A stretch of 64,000 nt of DNA from NCBI RefSeq assembly GCF_019746665.1, contig NZ_JAIERS010000004.1, forward strand, positions 36,529-100,528. Reading direction: 5' to 3'. The DNA comes from Sphingomonas sp. (GTDB taxonomy: Bacteria > Pseudomonadota > Alphaproteobacteria > Sphingomonadales > Sphingomonadaceae). The notes under the pieces are model-generated. The model was not told where the DNA came from and did no database searches. It saw only the letters and a list, made by a program, of their open reading frames with translations. Shown here piece after piece: positions 8,340 through 23,994 of this stretch (position 1 is the stretch's first letter; every line of letters begins with the position of its first letter). Both the position numbers and the translations under genes were made by a program.

Positions 8340-9280
8340 CAATGCACCCCGCCGGCAAGCCCGAGCGCCGCGACGAGCATCCCGAGCACCGACAGCCCCG
8401 TTCCGGTCGCGTTATACCAGGGCGCGCGGCCGACCGGATTGGCGATCAGCTTGGGCATCAGCGCGAGCTGTGCCGCGAGCAGGCCCGCGATCACCAGCGC
8501 AGCGAGCAGATGCCCCAGCGCGGCGAGCAGCAGCACGACCACCAGTTGCGGCACCGCCATCACCACACAGGCCACCCAGGCGGCGCGCACCGGGCCGATC
8601 GTGGCGGGCAACGAGCGGATGCCGCAGGCACGGTCCCCCTCGATCGCCTTGAAATCGTTGAGCGTCATGATGCCATGCGCGCCGATGCTGTAGAGCAGCA
8701 GCACCGCGAGCACCGGCGCCGAGGGCATCGCCCCCGCCGCCACCGCCGCGCCGGTGAACCAGCTCAGCCCTTCATACGTGAAGCCGACGACGCCCGGCCC
8801 CCACAGGCCGCTCAGCTTCAACCGGGCGGGCGGGGCGCTGTAAGCCCAGGCGCAGATGAGCGCGAGGACCGTCGCCGGCACCACCCAGCGGCTGGCGAAA
8901 GCGGCGATCAGCGCGGCGAGCGCGAGCGACACCGCGCTCCCGATCAGCGCGATCCACAGCCCCCAACGCCCGCCGATCCGCCCCGAGGGGATCGGTCGCC
9001 CGGGCTCGTTGATCGCGTCGACATCGCGATCGAACCAATCGTTGATCGCCTGGCTGGTGCCGCATACCACCGGCCCGGTCAGCACGATGCCCAGCAGAAT
9101 GAAGGGTAGCTGCGCCCGCAGCGGCGCGCCGGCGGAGATCACGCCGCATAGGAACGCCCAGATCGGCGGAAACCACGTGATCGGCTTGAGTAGCTCGAGG
9201 ACATCGCCCGCTTTGGGCACGGCGCGGCCGGGGAGCGGCGAAAGGGGCGCGAACGCGGTACGCTGAGTCGACCGGGCCAT
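8336..9280 (-). CDS. bchG: Bacteriochlorophyll a synthase (BchG)
   Basis: 314 residues, UbiA-type membrane prenyltransferase with about eight helices. Esterifies bacteriochlorophyllide a with geranylgeranyl diphosphate. Signatures are LLKPITWFPPIWAFLCG near the start, the Asp-rich site NDWFDRDVDAINEPGRPIPSG, and the second motif NDFKAIEGDRACGIRSLP. It is the first gene of a leftward operon (bchG, PucC-like, bchP, tspO) behind a promoter with a PpsR operator. Confidence 0.96.
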   Translation of the reverse strand: MARSTQRTAFAPLSPLPGRAVPKAGDVLELLKPITWFPPIWAFLCGVISAGAPLRAQLPFILLGIVLTGPVVCGTSQAINDWFDRDVDAINEPGRPIPSGRIGGRWGLWIALIGSAVSLALAALIAAFASRWVVPATVLALICAWAYSAPPARLKLSGLWGPGVVGFTYEGLSWFTGAAVAAGAMPSAPVLAVLLLYSIGAHGIMTLNDFKAIEGDRACGIRSLPATIGPVRAAWVACVVMAVPQLVVVLLLAALGHLLAALVIAGLLAAQLALMPKLIANPVGRAPWYNATGTGLSVLGMLVAALGLAGGVHW

Positions 9281-9322
9281 GCGCCAAGGCTACGGCCGTC
9301 AACATTTCACGTCAATTATGAT

Positions 9323-9340
9323 TGTCTATTTAACTAGACA
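9323..9340 (-). promoter_or_regulatory. PpsR/CrtJ operator in the bchG promoter
   Basis: TGTCTATTTAACTAGACA is an exact TGT-N12-ACA site with a 6-bp perfect inverted repeat (TGTCTA/TAGACA). TGT-N12-ACA is the established recognition sequence of PpsR/CrtJ. On the minus strand a -10-like CATAAT (plus 9315-9320) follows immediately and a TGACTG -35-like element precedes it, so the operator lies in the promoter spacer. It also sits 1 bp from the stop codon of ppsR itself. Confidence 0.8.
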
Positions 9341-9341
9341 G

Positions 9342-10766
9342 TCAGTCCTCGTCGGACATCAGGTTGCCGAGCCCGTGGCGGTGCAGCTTGGAATAGAGGC
9401 TCTGCCGGCTCACCCCCAAAACTTCCGCCGCCGAGGCGCGATTGTCGGAGGTGTAGGCAAGTGCCGCTTCGATACACAGCCGCTCGATCAAGTCGGTCGA
9501 TTCGCGCACGATTTCCTTGAGCGACATCCGCCCGACCAGTTCGGTGAGCTGCTCGACCGAGCGCGGCAACGGCTTGTCGCCCGCCGTCGGCATGTCGCGC
9601 AGCCGGCGCCCGACCGCGCGGATCGTGAAGCCAAAGCAATCGCCCTCGGCGCCCGGCGCGAGCACGCCCGAAATCTCGATCTCCTCCTGCCCGCCATCCA
9701 GGCCGCGGAGCACCGACGCAACATTGCGCACCGAGCCATGCTCGCGCAATTGCCCCGCGATCAGATCGACATCGACGCCGGGGCGGCCGACCCAGGTATC
9801 GAGCCGCGCCCCCTTGGCGCGCTCGATCGTCGGCAATTGCGCCAGTTCGAGGAAAGCGGCGTTGGCGGCGCGCACCACCAGCTGCCGATCGGTGAGCACG
9901 AAGCCATCGGGCATCCGTTCCACCACCTCGCCCCAATCGGTATCCGATGGGCTTTCGACCGGCGCGGGCTCGGCGGGCGCGAGGCGGACGAGCAGCAGCG
10001 CCGAGCGGGCCTGGCGGAACAGCCGCGCCGCGACCTGTACCGCGCCACCGCCGCGCAGCCGGACCGCGATCGGCGGCACCTCGTCCGACGCCTCAACGGC
10101 GCCGAGATGCGCGATCAACGCCTCGCGCTCGGCCGGGTCGACGATCGTCGATACCGGCTGGTCGACCAGCGCGCCGGGCTTCACCGCCAGCGCGCGCGTC
10201 GCGGCACTGTTGGCCTCGCGGATGCGGCGGGTGGCGGCGTCAACGATCAGCACGGGTTCGTTCGCCATATCGAACAGCAGGCGATAGCGCGCCTCGGCCT
10301 GGCGCAATCGCAGATAGTCGCGCTCCAAAGACTGTTGCGCCTGAAGCAGCCGCTGCTGCAGTGCCGCCGCCTCGCGCAGGTCGCGGCCGATCGCGGCGAA
10401 CCGTCCGTCGCTGATCGCGACGATTAGATAACGGACCGGCAGCTCGCCGATGACGGTCGCATGCGTCACCTGACGCCAACGCGCGGGCACGCCGAGCGCC
10501 GCTTCGCTCAGCATCTCGACGACCTTGCCGCGCCCCTCGATCATCACGGTGTCGATGAAGGGTTGGCCGATCGCATCGTGAAAGCCATAGCCCGCCAACT
10601 GCGGGTCGCCGATCGCCAGATCGATGATGCGGCCATCGGGATCGAGCACGAAAGTCAGATCGCCCACCGCGGCCAGCAGCCCGGCAACCGCCGCGCTGTT
10701 CAATCCGCCAAGCGCTGCTGCATCGCGAAACGCGCGCGGCTCGATCGAGAGTTCAGCCCTATTCAC
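9342..10766 (-). CDS. ppsR: PpsR/CrtJ photosynthesis repressor
   Basis: 474 residues with a GTG start at 10766. Tandem PAS domains fill most of the protein (for example LTFVLDPDGRIIDLAIGD near 30-50 and RYRLLFDMANEPVLIVDA in the middle), followed by a Fis-type helix-turn-helix at the C-terminus (NRASAAEVLGVSRQSLYSKL). Cys377 and Cys431 (the latter just before the helix-turn-helix) may correspond to the redox-active cysteines described for CrtJ/PpsR. It represses bch, crt and antenna genes in oxygen. It lies between its target bchG and its partner aerR. Confidence 0.94.
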   Translation of the reverse strand: MNRAELSIEPRAFRDAAALGGLNSAAVAGLLAAVGDLTFVLDPDGRIIDLAIGDPQLAGYGFHDAIGQPFIDTVMIEGRGKVVEMLSEAALGVPARWRQVTHATVIGELPVRYLIVAISDGRFAAIGRDLREAAALQQRLLQAQQSLERDYLRLRQAEARYRLLFDMANEPVLIVDAATRRIREANSAATRALAVKPGALVDQPVSTIVDPAEREALIAHLGAVEASDEVPPIAVRLRGGGAVQVAARLFRQARSALLLVRLAPAEPAPVESPSDTDWGEVVERMPDGFVLTDRQLVVRAANAAFLELAQLPTIERAKGARLDTWVGRPGVDVDLIAGQLREHGSVRNVASVLRGLDGGQEEIEISGVLAPGAEGDCFGFTIRAVGRRLRDMPTAGDKPLPRSVEQLTELVGRMSLKEIVRESTDLIERLCIEAALAYTSDNRASAAEVLGVSRQSLYSKLHRHGLGNLMSDED

Positions 10767-10825
10767 GTGGCACGACTGCCCTTTGTAAGCATGGAGACGC
10801 GGTTACGCCTTACTCGCCCAACGCC

Positions 10826-11732
10826 TCAGGCGGCGGCGATCACGCCCCTGGCCCGTGCCGACACCAGCCGACTTGCGAGCGCAACCGCCAGCCGCGCATC
10901 GGCTGCGGTCCCATCGGCCCCAACCTGGCCGGCGAGTTCGGGATCGTCTAGAAAGACCCGGCCGCCGACCATCACGCACAGCCGCGGATTGCACGACACA
11001 TTGCGCATCGCCGTGATCAACGCGGGAAGCGGGCGAATATGGCAGTCGCAACTCACGGTCAATCCGACAAGATCGAACGGGGTCGTCGCGAGCCGGGCGA
11101 GCAGTTCGGGGGTGGTGGCCTCGGTCAGCCGTTCGGTGGACCAGCCATCCCGCGTGAAGATCTCGTCCATCACCACCGCGCCGAAGCTATGTTGATCGCC
11201 CGGCATCGGCGCGAACAGCGCGCGGCGCCCCGGCGCACCGCTATCCGCGACCGGCACCCGCGCGGCGAGTTCGTGCACCACTTCCTGCAGCCGCCACAGC
11301 GCCATCGTCACATCGATGAAGTCGCAATAATCCTGCTCCCAGAACTCGCCGAGCCGGCGCGCGGTGGGGGCCAGGAGTTCGACGAGCACCGCCTCGGCGC
11401 CGATGCCGCGCGCGCAGATCTGGTCGACATAATCGAGCAGCACATCCGCTTCGGCGGTAAGCACGAGGCTGGTGAAACTTTCCACCTCGCCGCGCAGGAT
11501 CGCGGGCGTGGTGCCGCGCACCGGTGCGCGCGACTCGCGCGGGTGCGCGGCGACCAAGGCGCGGAATAATCTCTCGCTCGACGACCGCCGAAAGCGATCC
11601 CTTGCCGGCGACGGAAATGTCGGTGCCATTTTCCTGCGGACCATTGGAGCGCGGGCGGAACACGCCACGCCCCGCCCCCTTCCGCCCGGCGATACCGGCG
11701 AAGGGACGTCCGAAAGAAAACAACGAAGCCAT
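10826..11732 (-). pseudogene. aerR: aerR/ppaA cobalamin-binding regulator, 1-nt frameshift
   Basis: AerR/PpaA is a B12-binding antirepressor partner of PpsR. Reading starts at ATG 11732 with a good AGGAG site and encodes a family-like N-terminus ending EREIIPRL. The continuation VAAHPRESRAP and all the rest, including the B12 motif DQHSFG and a GG motif near the end, is in another frame. Removing one T from the CCTTGG at 11554-11559 (minus strand) joins them into a 301-residue protein. As given, the ORF from 11732 ends near 11241 after 163 residues. This may be a true inactivating mutation or a sequencing or assembly error. Confidence 0.8.
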
Positions 11733-11892
11733 GGCTGGCTCTCCTAACCCGGCAATGTCGACGCTCAAGCAATCGCAGCGCGCGATAAGCATGGTCGAGT
11801 CCTTGCCGGACGTATTGTGGAAAGTACGTCCTTTACGCCGACGTGACAATAGGGGAGTGCCACAGCGAAACGGGTTCGTCCAGCCAGATTGA

Positions 11893-13753
<1,861 letters not shown>

Positions 13754-13766
13754 ACGGAGAGCGTCC

Positions 13767-15273
13767 ATGCAGCTGACCGTGTGGACCTATGAAGGCCCGC
13801 CGCATGTCGGCGCGATGCGCATCGCGACCGCGATGGAGGGCGTCCACTACGTCCTCCATGCGCCACAGGGCGATACCTACGCCGACCTGCTGTTCACGAT
13901 GATCGAGCGTTCGCGCCGGCGCCCGCCCGTCACCTACACCACCTTCCAGGCGCGCGACCTGGGCAAGGACACCGCCGAGCTGTTCCAGCAAGCGGCGCGC
14001 GAGGCCCATGCCCGCTTCGCCCCGCAGGCGATGCTCGTCGGCAGCAGCTGCACCGCCGAACTGATCCAGGACGATCCCGCCGGCCTCGCCTCGGCGCTCA
14101 GCCTCCCGTGCCCGGTCATCCCGCTCGAACTGCCAAGCTATACCCGCAAGGAGAATTGGGGCGCGGGCGAGACCTTCTACCAGATCGTCCGCCACCTTGC
14201 CGACAAGAGCGTCACCCCGCCCCCGCGCGAGGGGCGCCGGCCGCGCGCCAATCTGCTCGGGCCGACCGCGCTCGGTTTCCGCCACCGCGACGACGTGATC
14301 GAGGTGACCAAGCTTCTCGACCAGCTCGGCATCGACCTCCATCTTGTCGCCCCGCGCGGCGCGACGCCCGCCGAGATCGCGACGATCGGCGCGGCCGACT
14401 TCAACATCCTGCTTTACCCCGAGATCGGCGACACCGCCGCGCGCTGGCTGGAGCGCAGCTTCGGCCAGAAGACGGTGCGCACCGTGCCGATCGGCGAAGG
14501 CGCGACGCGCGATTTCATCGCCGAGGTCGCCGCGGTCGCCGGCGTCGATCCCGCCCCCGCGCTGCCCAGCAACCTGCCCTGGTGGAGCCGTTCGGTCGAT
14601 TCGACCTATCTCACCGGCAAGCGCGTCTTCATCTTCGGCGACGCCACGCACGCCATCGCCGCCGCCCGCGTCGCGCGCGACGAGCTGGGGTTCGAGGTCG
14701 TCGGGCTGGGTTGCTACAACCGCGAATTCGCCCGCGAGATCAAGGCGGCGGCACGCGACCACGGCCTCACCCCGCTCGTCACCGACGATTATCTCGCGGT
14801 CGAGCGCGCGATCCAGGAAGCGCAGCCCGAACTGGTGCTCGGCACGCAGATGGAGCGCCACATCGCCAAGCGTCTGCGCATCCCCTGCGCGGTGATCTCG
14901 GCGCCGGTCCACGTCCAGGATTTCCCCGCGCGCTATTCGCCGCAAATGGGGTTCGAGGGCGCCAACGTGCTGTTCGACAGCTGGGTCCACCCGCTCGTCA
15001 TGGGGCTGGAGGAGCATCTGCTGACGATGTTCCGTGACGATTTCGAGTTCTCGGACGACGCTGGCGCCAGCCATCTCGGCGCCCACGCCGCCCCCGCCGA
15101 ACCCGCGCCGACAGTCGCCGAAGCAACCCACTGGGCGCCCGAGGCCGAGCAGGAACTTCGCAAGATCCCGTTCTTCGTGCGCGGCAAGGCCCGCCGCAAT
15201 ACCGAGGCGTTCGCCGCCGAGCGCGGCATCGCCCACATCACCTTGGACACGCTCTACGAGGCGAAGGCGCATT

Positions 15274-15284
<11 letters not shown>
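13767..15284 (+). CDS. bchB: Dark-operative protochlorophyllide reductase subunit B
   Basis: 505 residues from ATG 13767, preceded by a GGAGAG site. The fourth, non-cysteine ligand of the NB cluster is present as Asp36 in QGDTYADLL. Other conserved parts are [24 protein letters not shown], and the [12 protein letters not shown] and [15 protein letters not shown] segments. The C-terminal PCP-reductase-type domain ([28 protein letters not shown]) is intact. The end overlaps the bchH start by 11 nt. Confidence 0.97.
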
Positions 15285-19746
<4,462 letters not shown>

Positions 19747-19747
<1 letters not shown>

Positions 19748-20409
19748 TGGCGAGCACCCCCTTCCTCGCCCGCCGCGACGCGCTCGAAACCTATTTCGAT
19801 CGCACGGCCGCGCAGGCGTGGGAGCAATTGACCAGCGACGCGCCCGTCTCCGGCGTCCGCGCGACGGTGCGCGCCGGGCGCGACCGGATGCGCGCGACGC
19901 TGCTCGATTGGATGGGCGCCGATCTCCGCGGCGCGCGTCTGCTCGACGCCGGGTGCGGCACCGGCGCGCTTTCGATCGAGGCCGCCGCGCGGGGCGCCGA
20001 TGTCGTCGCGATCGACATTGCCGGGAATCTGGTCGATGTCGCGCGCCGCCGCGCCGGGGGCCTGCCGATCGACTGGCGGGTGGGCGACATGCTCGATCCC
20101 GCGCTTGGCCGCTTTGATTTCGTCGTCGCGATGGACTCGCTGATCCATTACCGCGCGCAGGATATCGCGGCGACCGCGGCGGCGCTCGGCGCGCGAACGC
20201 AGGCGCTGCTGTTCACCGTCGCCCCGCGCACCCCGGCGCTCACCGCGATGCACGCGGTGGGCAAGCTGTTCCCGCGCGGCGACCGCTCGCCCGCGATCGA
20301 GCCGATCGCGCCTGCCCGGCTCAAGGCGATGCTGCCCGGCAATGTGCGGCGCGAGATGCGCGTGACGAGCGGCTTCTACATCAGCCACGCGCTGGAGTTG
20401 CGGCCATGA
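19747..20409 (+). CDS. bchM: Magnesium-protoporphyrin IX O-methyltransferase
   Basis: 220 residues. Transfers a methyl group from S-adenosylmethionine to the C13 propionate of Mg-protoporphyrin. The SAM-binding motif LLDAGCGTGALSIEAAARGADVV is near residues 66-88, followed by VVAIDIAGNLVDVARRR. It acts directly after the BchHDI chelatase and before AcsF, both of whose genes (bchH, acsF) are in the same operon. The end overlaps lhaA. Confidence 0.95.
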
Positions 20410-21836
20410 CCGGGCTCTGGGTCCGCCTCGGCACCAAATTCCTCCCCTTCGCCGACGCGGCGAGCGAGGATCTGCCGCTGCCCCGGCTGCTGCGGCTGTC
20501 GTTGTTCCAGGTGTCGATCGGGCTCGCCTTCGTCCTGATCAACTTCACTCTCAACCGGGTGATGATCGTCGAGATCGGCGTGCCGGCGAGCCTGGTCGCG
20601 GTGCTGGTCGCGCTGCCGCTCCTGTTCGCCCCGGCGCGCGCGCTGATCGGTTATAAGTCAGATAATCACGTCTCGATCCTGGGCTGGCGGCGCGTGCCCT
20701 ATATCTGGTTCGGCGCGCTGATGCAGTTTGGCGGGCTCGCGATCATGCCGTTCGCGCTGATCCTGCTCACCGGACGCGGGGAGCTGGCCGGCGCCTGGGC
20801 GGGGGTGATCGGCGCGAGCATCGCGTTCCTGCTGGTTGGCGCCGGAATGGCGACCGCGCAAACCGCCGGCCTCGCGCTCGCGACCGACCTTTCGCCGGCG
20901 GACAAGCGCCCGCGCGTCGTGGCGCTGCTGCAGGTGATGCTGCTGGGCGGGATGGCGCTCGCCTCGCTGCTGTTCGGCCAGCTGCTCGGCGATTTCGAGC
21001 CCACCCGGCTGGTGCAGGTGATCCAGGGGACAGCGGCGCTCTCGATGCTGCTCAACGTCGTCGCCCTGTGGAAGCAGGAGGCGCGCGTCGTCGGCGGGCG
21101 CAGCCGGGCGAGCGTCGACACGGTCGACTTCGCCGGGCGCTGGCACGAACTGGTCGCGGTGCCGCGCGTGCGCCGGCTGCTCGTCGCGATCGCCTTGGGC
21201 GCGGCGGGCTTCACGATGCAGGACATTCTGCTCGAACCCTATGGCGGCCATGTGCTCGGCCTGAACGTGGGCGAGACGACCGCGCTTTCGGCGCTCTGGT
21301 CGCTCGGCATGATCGGCGGCTTCGCGCTCGCCGCCCGCGCGCTGGCGCGCGACGCGGTGCCGACCGCGCTCGCCGGCTGGGGGATGCTGATCGGGATCGT
21401 CGCCTTCGCGGTCGTGGTGATGTCCGCGCCGCTCCATTCGGTGCCGATGCTCTGCGTCGGCGCGGGCGGGATCGGCTTTGGCGGCGGGCTGTTCGCCGTG
21501 TGCACCTTGCTCGCGATGATGAACCTCGCCGCGCCCGGCCAGGCCGGCCTCGCGCTCGGCGCGTGGGGCGCGGTGCAGGCGAGCGCGGGCGGGGTCGCGA
21601 TCTTCGTGTCCGGCGCTTTGCGCGATGGTTTCGGCGCGCTCGCCATGGCCGGGCGCTTCGGCCCCGGGCTCGTCGATCCGGCGAGCGGCTATAGCTTCGT
21701 CTGGCATTTGGAGATCGCGCTGCTCTTCGCCGGTCTCATCGCCATTGGTCCGCTGGCGCGGCGGATCGACCTTACCCCCCGCGCTCTGTCCCCGCGTCCG
21801 GTGCCTGCCGCCTATCCGGCCTTCGAGAAGGACTGA
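20406..21836 (+). CDS. lhaA: LhaA, PucC-family LH1 assembly transporter
   Basis: 476 residues with about twelve membrane helices. Typical BCD/PucC sequences are present, such as LLRLSLFQVSIGLAFVLINFTLNRVM near the start, GYKSDNH, and MQDILLEPYGGHVLGL in the second half. LhaA is needed for light-harvesting 1 assembly in Rhodobacter and always lies just before puhA. It is a paralogue of the transporter at 7035. Confidence 0.93.
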   Translation: MTGLWVRLGTKFLPFADAASEDLPLPRLLRLSLFQVSIGLAFVLINFTLNRVMIVEIGVPASLVAVLVALPLLFAPARALIGYKSDNHVSILGWRRVPYIWFGALMQFGGLAIMPFALILLTGRGELAGAWAGVIGASIAFLLVGAGMATAQTAGLALATDLSPADKRPRVVALLQVMLLGGMALASLLFGQLLGDFEPTRLVQVIQGTAALSMLLNVVALWKQEARVVGGRSRASVDTVDFAGRWHELVAVPRVRRLLVAIALGAAGFTMQDILLEPYGGHVLGLNVGETTALSALWSLGMIGGFALAARALARDAVPTALAGWGMLIGIVAFAVVVMSAPLHSVPMLCVGAGGIGFGGGLFAVCTLLAMMNLAAPGQAGLALGAWGAVQASAGGVAIFVSGALRDGFGALAMAGRFGPGLVDPASGYSFVWHLEIALLFAGLIAIGPLARRIDLTPRALSPRPVPAAYPAFEKD

Positions 21837-21840
21837 TATA

Positions 21841-22611
21841 ATGACCTACCATCTCACCCCCAATGTCGATTGGGCGCTCGTCGTCCTCGACGCCTTCTTC
21901 ATCTTTTTCCTGGGGCTGATCATCTATCTGCGCCGCGAAGACCGGCGCGAGGGCTATCCGCTCGAGGACAATGTCACCGGCGAGCCCGAAAGCTATGGCA
22001 CCGCGCTGCTGATGGCGCCGGCCAAGTTCTTCAAGCTGCCCTTCGGCCACGGCACCGTCGCCACCCCGACCAAGGGCCGCGAGCCGGTGAACATCGCCGC
22101 GCGCCGCACCGATCCCTCGCCGGGCTCGGGCTATGTGCCGACCGGCAACCCGCTGATCGACGGCATCGGCCCGGCCGCCTATGCCGAGCGCGCCAAGCGC
22201 CCCGACCTTGACTGGGAGGGCCATCCGCGCATCGCCCCGCTTTCCGCGCTCACCGACTTCTATGTCGATCGGGAGGACGCCGATCCGCGTGGCTATCGGG
22301 TGGTCGGCGCCGATGGCCGGGTCGCGGGCGAAGTGACCGATCTGTGGGTCGATCGCGCCGACCGGCTGGTGCGCTACCTCCAGGTCGCGCTGCCGAGCGG
22401 GCGCAGCGTGCTCGCGCCGATGTTCATGGCGAGCGTGCGCCGCGCCAAGCAGACGGTCACCGTCACCGCGATCACCGCCGCGCAGTTCGCCGATGTGCCC
22501 GGCATCGAAGGCGACGGCGTGATCACGATGTACGAGGAAGAGCGCATCCAAGCCTATTTCGGCGGCGGCTATCTCTACGCGCTGCCTGAACGAGCGGAGC
22601 CCTGGCTGTGA
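21841..22611 (+). CDS. puhA: Photosynthetic reaction centre subunit H
   Basis: 256 residues. One membrane helix near residues 11-29 (LVVLDAFFIFFLGLIIYLR) and a cytoplasmic domain with PRC-barrel fold. Typical motifs are RREDRREGYPLE right after the helix, PGSGYVPTGNPLIDGIGPAAY, and DLWVDRADRLVRYLQV. It caps the L and M subunits and carries the proton path to QB. The puf genes for L and M are elsewhere. Four bases separate it from lhaA. Confidence 0.97.
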   Translation: MTYHLTPNVDWALVVLDAFFIFFLGLIIYLRREDRREGYPLEDNVTGEPESYGTALLMAPAKFFKLPFGHGTVATPTKGREPVNIAARRTDPSPGSGYVPTGNPLIDGIGPAAYAERAKRPDLDWEGHPRIAPLSALTDFYVDREDADPRGYRVVGADGRVAGEVTDLWVDRADRLVRYLQVALPSGRSVLAPMFMASVRRAKQTVTVTAITAAQFADVPGIEGDGVITMYEEERIQAYFGGGYLYALPERAEPWL

Positions 22612-23228
22612 TCGAATATGAAATCGAGCCGATCCCCGGCCTGCCGGGGCGGCTGCCCCCCGGCGAGCGTGTATTGTGGCAAGGGCAGCCGGCGTTCGGG
22701 GTGCTCGCGCGCAGTGCCTTCCACACCGGCGCGGTGGCGGCGTATTTCGCCGCCCTGGTCGCCCTCGCACTGATCGGCCGCGCGCCGACGGGCGCGGTGC
22801 TGACGACGATCGCCGGCGTGGCCGGGGTCGGCTTGCTTTATCTGCTCGCCTGGGTGTGTGCGCGGACGACGCGCTACACGCTCACCAACAAGCGGCTGGT
22901 GCTGCGCATCGGCATGGCGGTGCCCAAGTGCATCAACCTGCCGCTGTCGCAGATCGTCGCGGTCGATTTCCGCGCGCGGCCGCATGACACCGGCGATCTG
23001 GTGATCCGACTCGATCGCGCGCGCGGCGTCGGCTATGCGCTGCTCTGGCCACATGCCCGCGCGTGGCGCTTCAACAACCCCCAGCCGATGCTGCGCGCGG
23101 TGCCGGAGGCGGCGCGGGTCGGGATGCTGCTCGCGCGCACCGTGCAGGCCGCGCAGGGCGGCGGGGCGCTGAGCCCGGTCACCGGCCCGCAGGCCGCGAC
23201 CAGCGGCGGCAAGGCGGTGGCGGCATGA
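22608..23228 (+). CDS. puhB: Photosynthetic complex assembly protein PuhB
   Basis: 206 residues with a GTG start overlapping the puhA stop (GTGA). Starts with EIEPIPGLPGRLPPGERVLWQGQP, followed by two or three membrane helices and a PH-like (bPH2) domain containing RYTLTNKRLVLRIGMAVPKCINLPL. In Rhodobacter capsulatus PuhB helps reaction-centre assembly. It ends at an ATGA overlap with puhC. Confidence 0.92.
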   Translation: MIEYEIEPIPGLPGRLPPGERVLWQGQPAFGVLARSAFHTGAVAAYFAALVALALIGRAPTGAVLTTIAGVAGVGLLYLLAWVCARTTRYTLTNKRLVLRIGMAVPKCINLPLSQIVAVDFRARPHDTGDLVIRLDRARGVGYALLWPHARAWRFNNPQPMLRAVPEAARVGMLLARTVQAAQGGGALSPVTGPQAATSGGKAVAA

Positions 23229-23704
23229 GCCATGTTCACCAGAACCCGATCCCCGAAGGCGCGCTGACGCTGATGGGGCTGATCGTGGTGACGGCGCTCA
23301 CCGTCACCACCGGCGCGCGCGTGTTCCAGCTCCCGCCCGCCGCCCAACCGGCGGCCATTCGCGCAGCCGATGGCGGTTCGGTGCGCGTGAGCGAGCGCCA
23401 ACTGCGCTTCGCCGACCGGGCCGATGGCGCGGTGGTGGTCACCGATGCGGCGACCGGCCGGACCGTCGCGGTCCAGGCGCCCAATTCGAACAGCGGCTTC
23501 ATCCGCGGCGTGCTGCGCGGCTTCGCCCGTGACCGGCATTTGCGCGGGCTCGGCCCCGATGCCCCCTTCACGCTTACCTTGTGGCGCGATGGGCAATTGA
23601 CCTTCACCGATCCCGCCACCGGCCGGGCCGCCGAACTGGGCGGCTTTGGCGAGACCAACCGCGCCGCGTTCCTGGCGCTGCTCACGGCCAAGGAGGCCAA
23701 GTGA
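23225..23704 (+). CDS. puhC: Photosynthetic complex assembly protein PuhC
   Basis: 159 residues with one N-terminal membrane helix (about residues 12-30, LTLMGLIVVTALTVTTGARV) and a periplasmic beta-rich domain. The NSGFIRGVLRGFARDRHLRG segment is the conserved PuhC part. Required for normal reaction-centre/LH1 assembly in Rhodobacter. Overlaps the next small gene (TGATG). Confidence 0.9.
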   Translation: MSHVHQNPIPEGALTLMGLIVVTALTVTTGARVFQLPPAAQPAAIRAADGGSVRVSERQLRFADRADGAVVVTDAATGRTVAVQAPNSNSGFIRGVLRGFARDRHLRGLGPDAPFTLTLWRDGQLTFTDPATGRAAELGGFGETNRAAFLALLTAKEAK

Positions 23705-23994
23705 TGTTCACGCGTACCCGCTTCGACACGCCCTGCCGGATCGAGATCGATAACAGCGACAAGGCGTGCCACGCGCATGTCGAGCTCGCCGGCGGCTATT
23801 TGATCCAGCCCGGGGACAAGGTGCGGGTGCATGGCGATCCCATCCACGTGCCGTTCGGCGGCCATGCGGTGATCGAGCGCACCGCAACGATCGAGCGCGC
23901 GCGCTGGTTCGAGCGCGCCTGGACGCGCCTCGCCGGCCATTTCGAAATGACCGAACTCTACGAAGTCAGCTTCACCCCGGGGAGGATCGCATGA
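23704..23994 (+). CDS. Small conserved protein between puhC and acsF
   Basis: 96 residues, no signal peptide or membrane helix. It has two cysteines near the start (Cys11, Cys22), histidines in ACHAHVEL, and a short beta-like PGDKVRVHG turn. The reading frame is tightly coupled on both sides: TGATG with puhC and a 4-nt overlap with acsF. Genes in this position are known in several AAP and Rhodobacter clusters but I cannot name a defined function. Assistance to the cyclase or to reaction-centre assembly is inferred from position only. Confidence 0.75.
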   Translation: MFTRTRFDTPCRIEIDNSDKACHAHVELAGGYLIQPGDKVRVHGDPIHVPFGGHAVIERTATIERARWFERAWTRLAGHFEMTELYEVSFTPGRIA

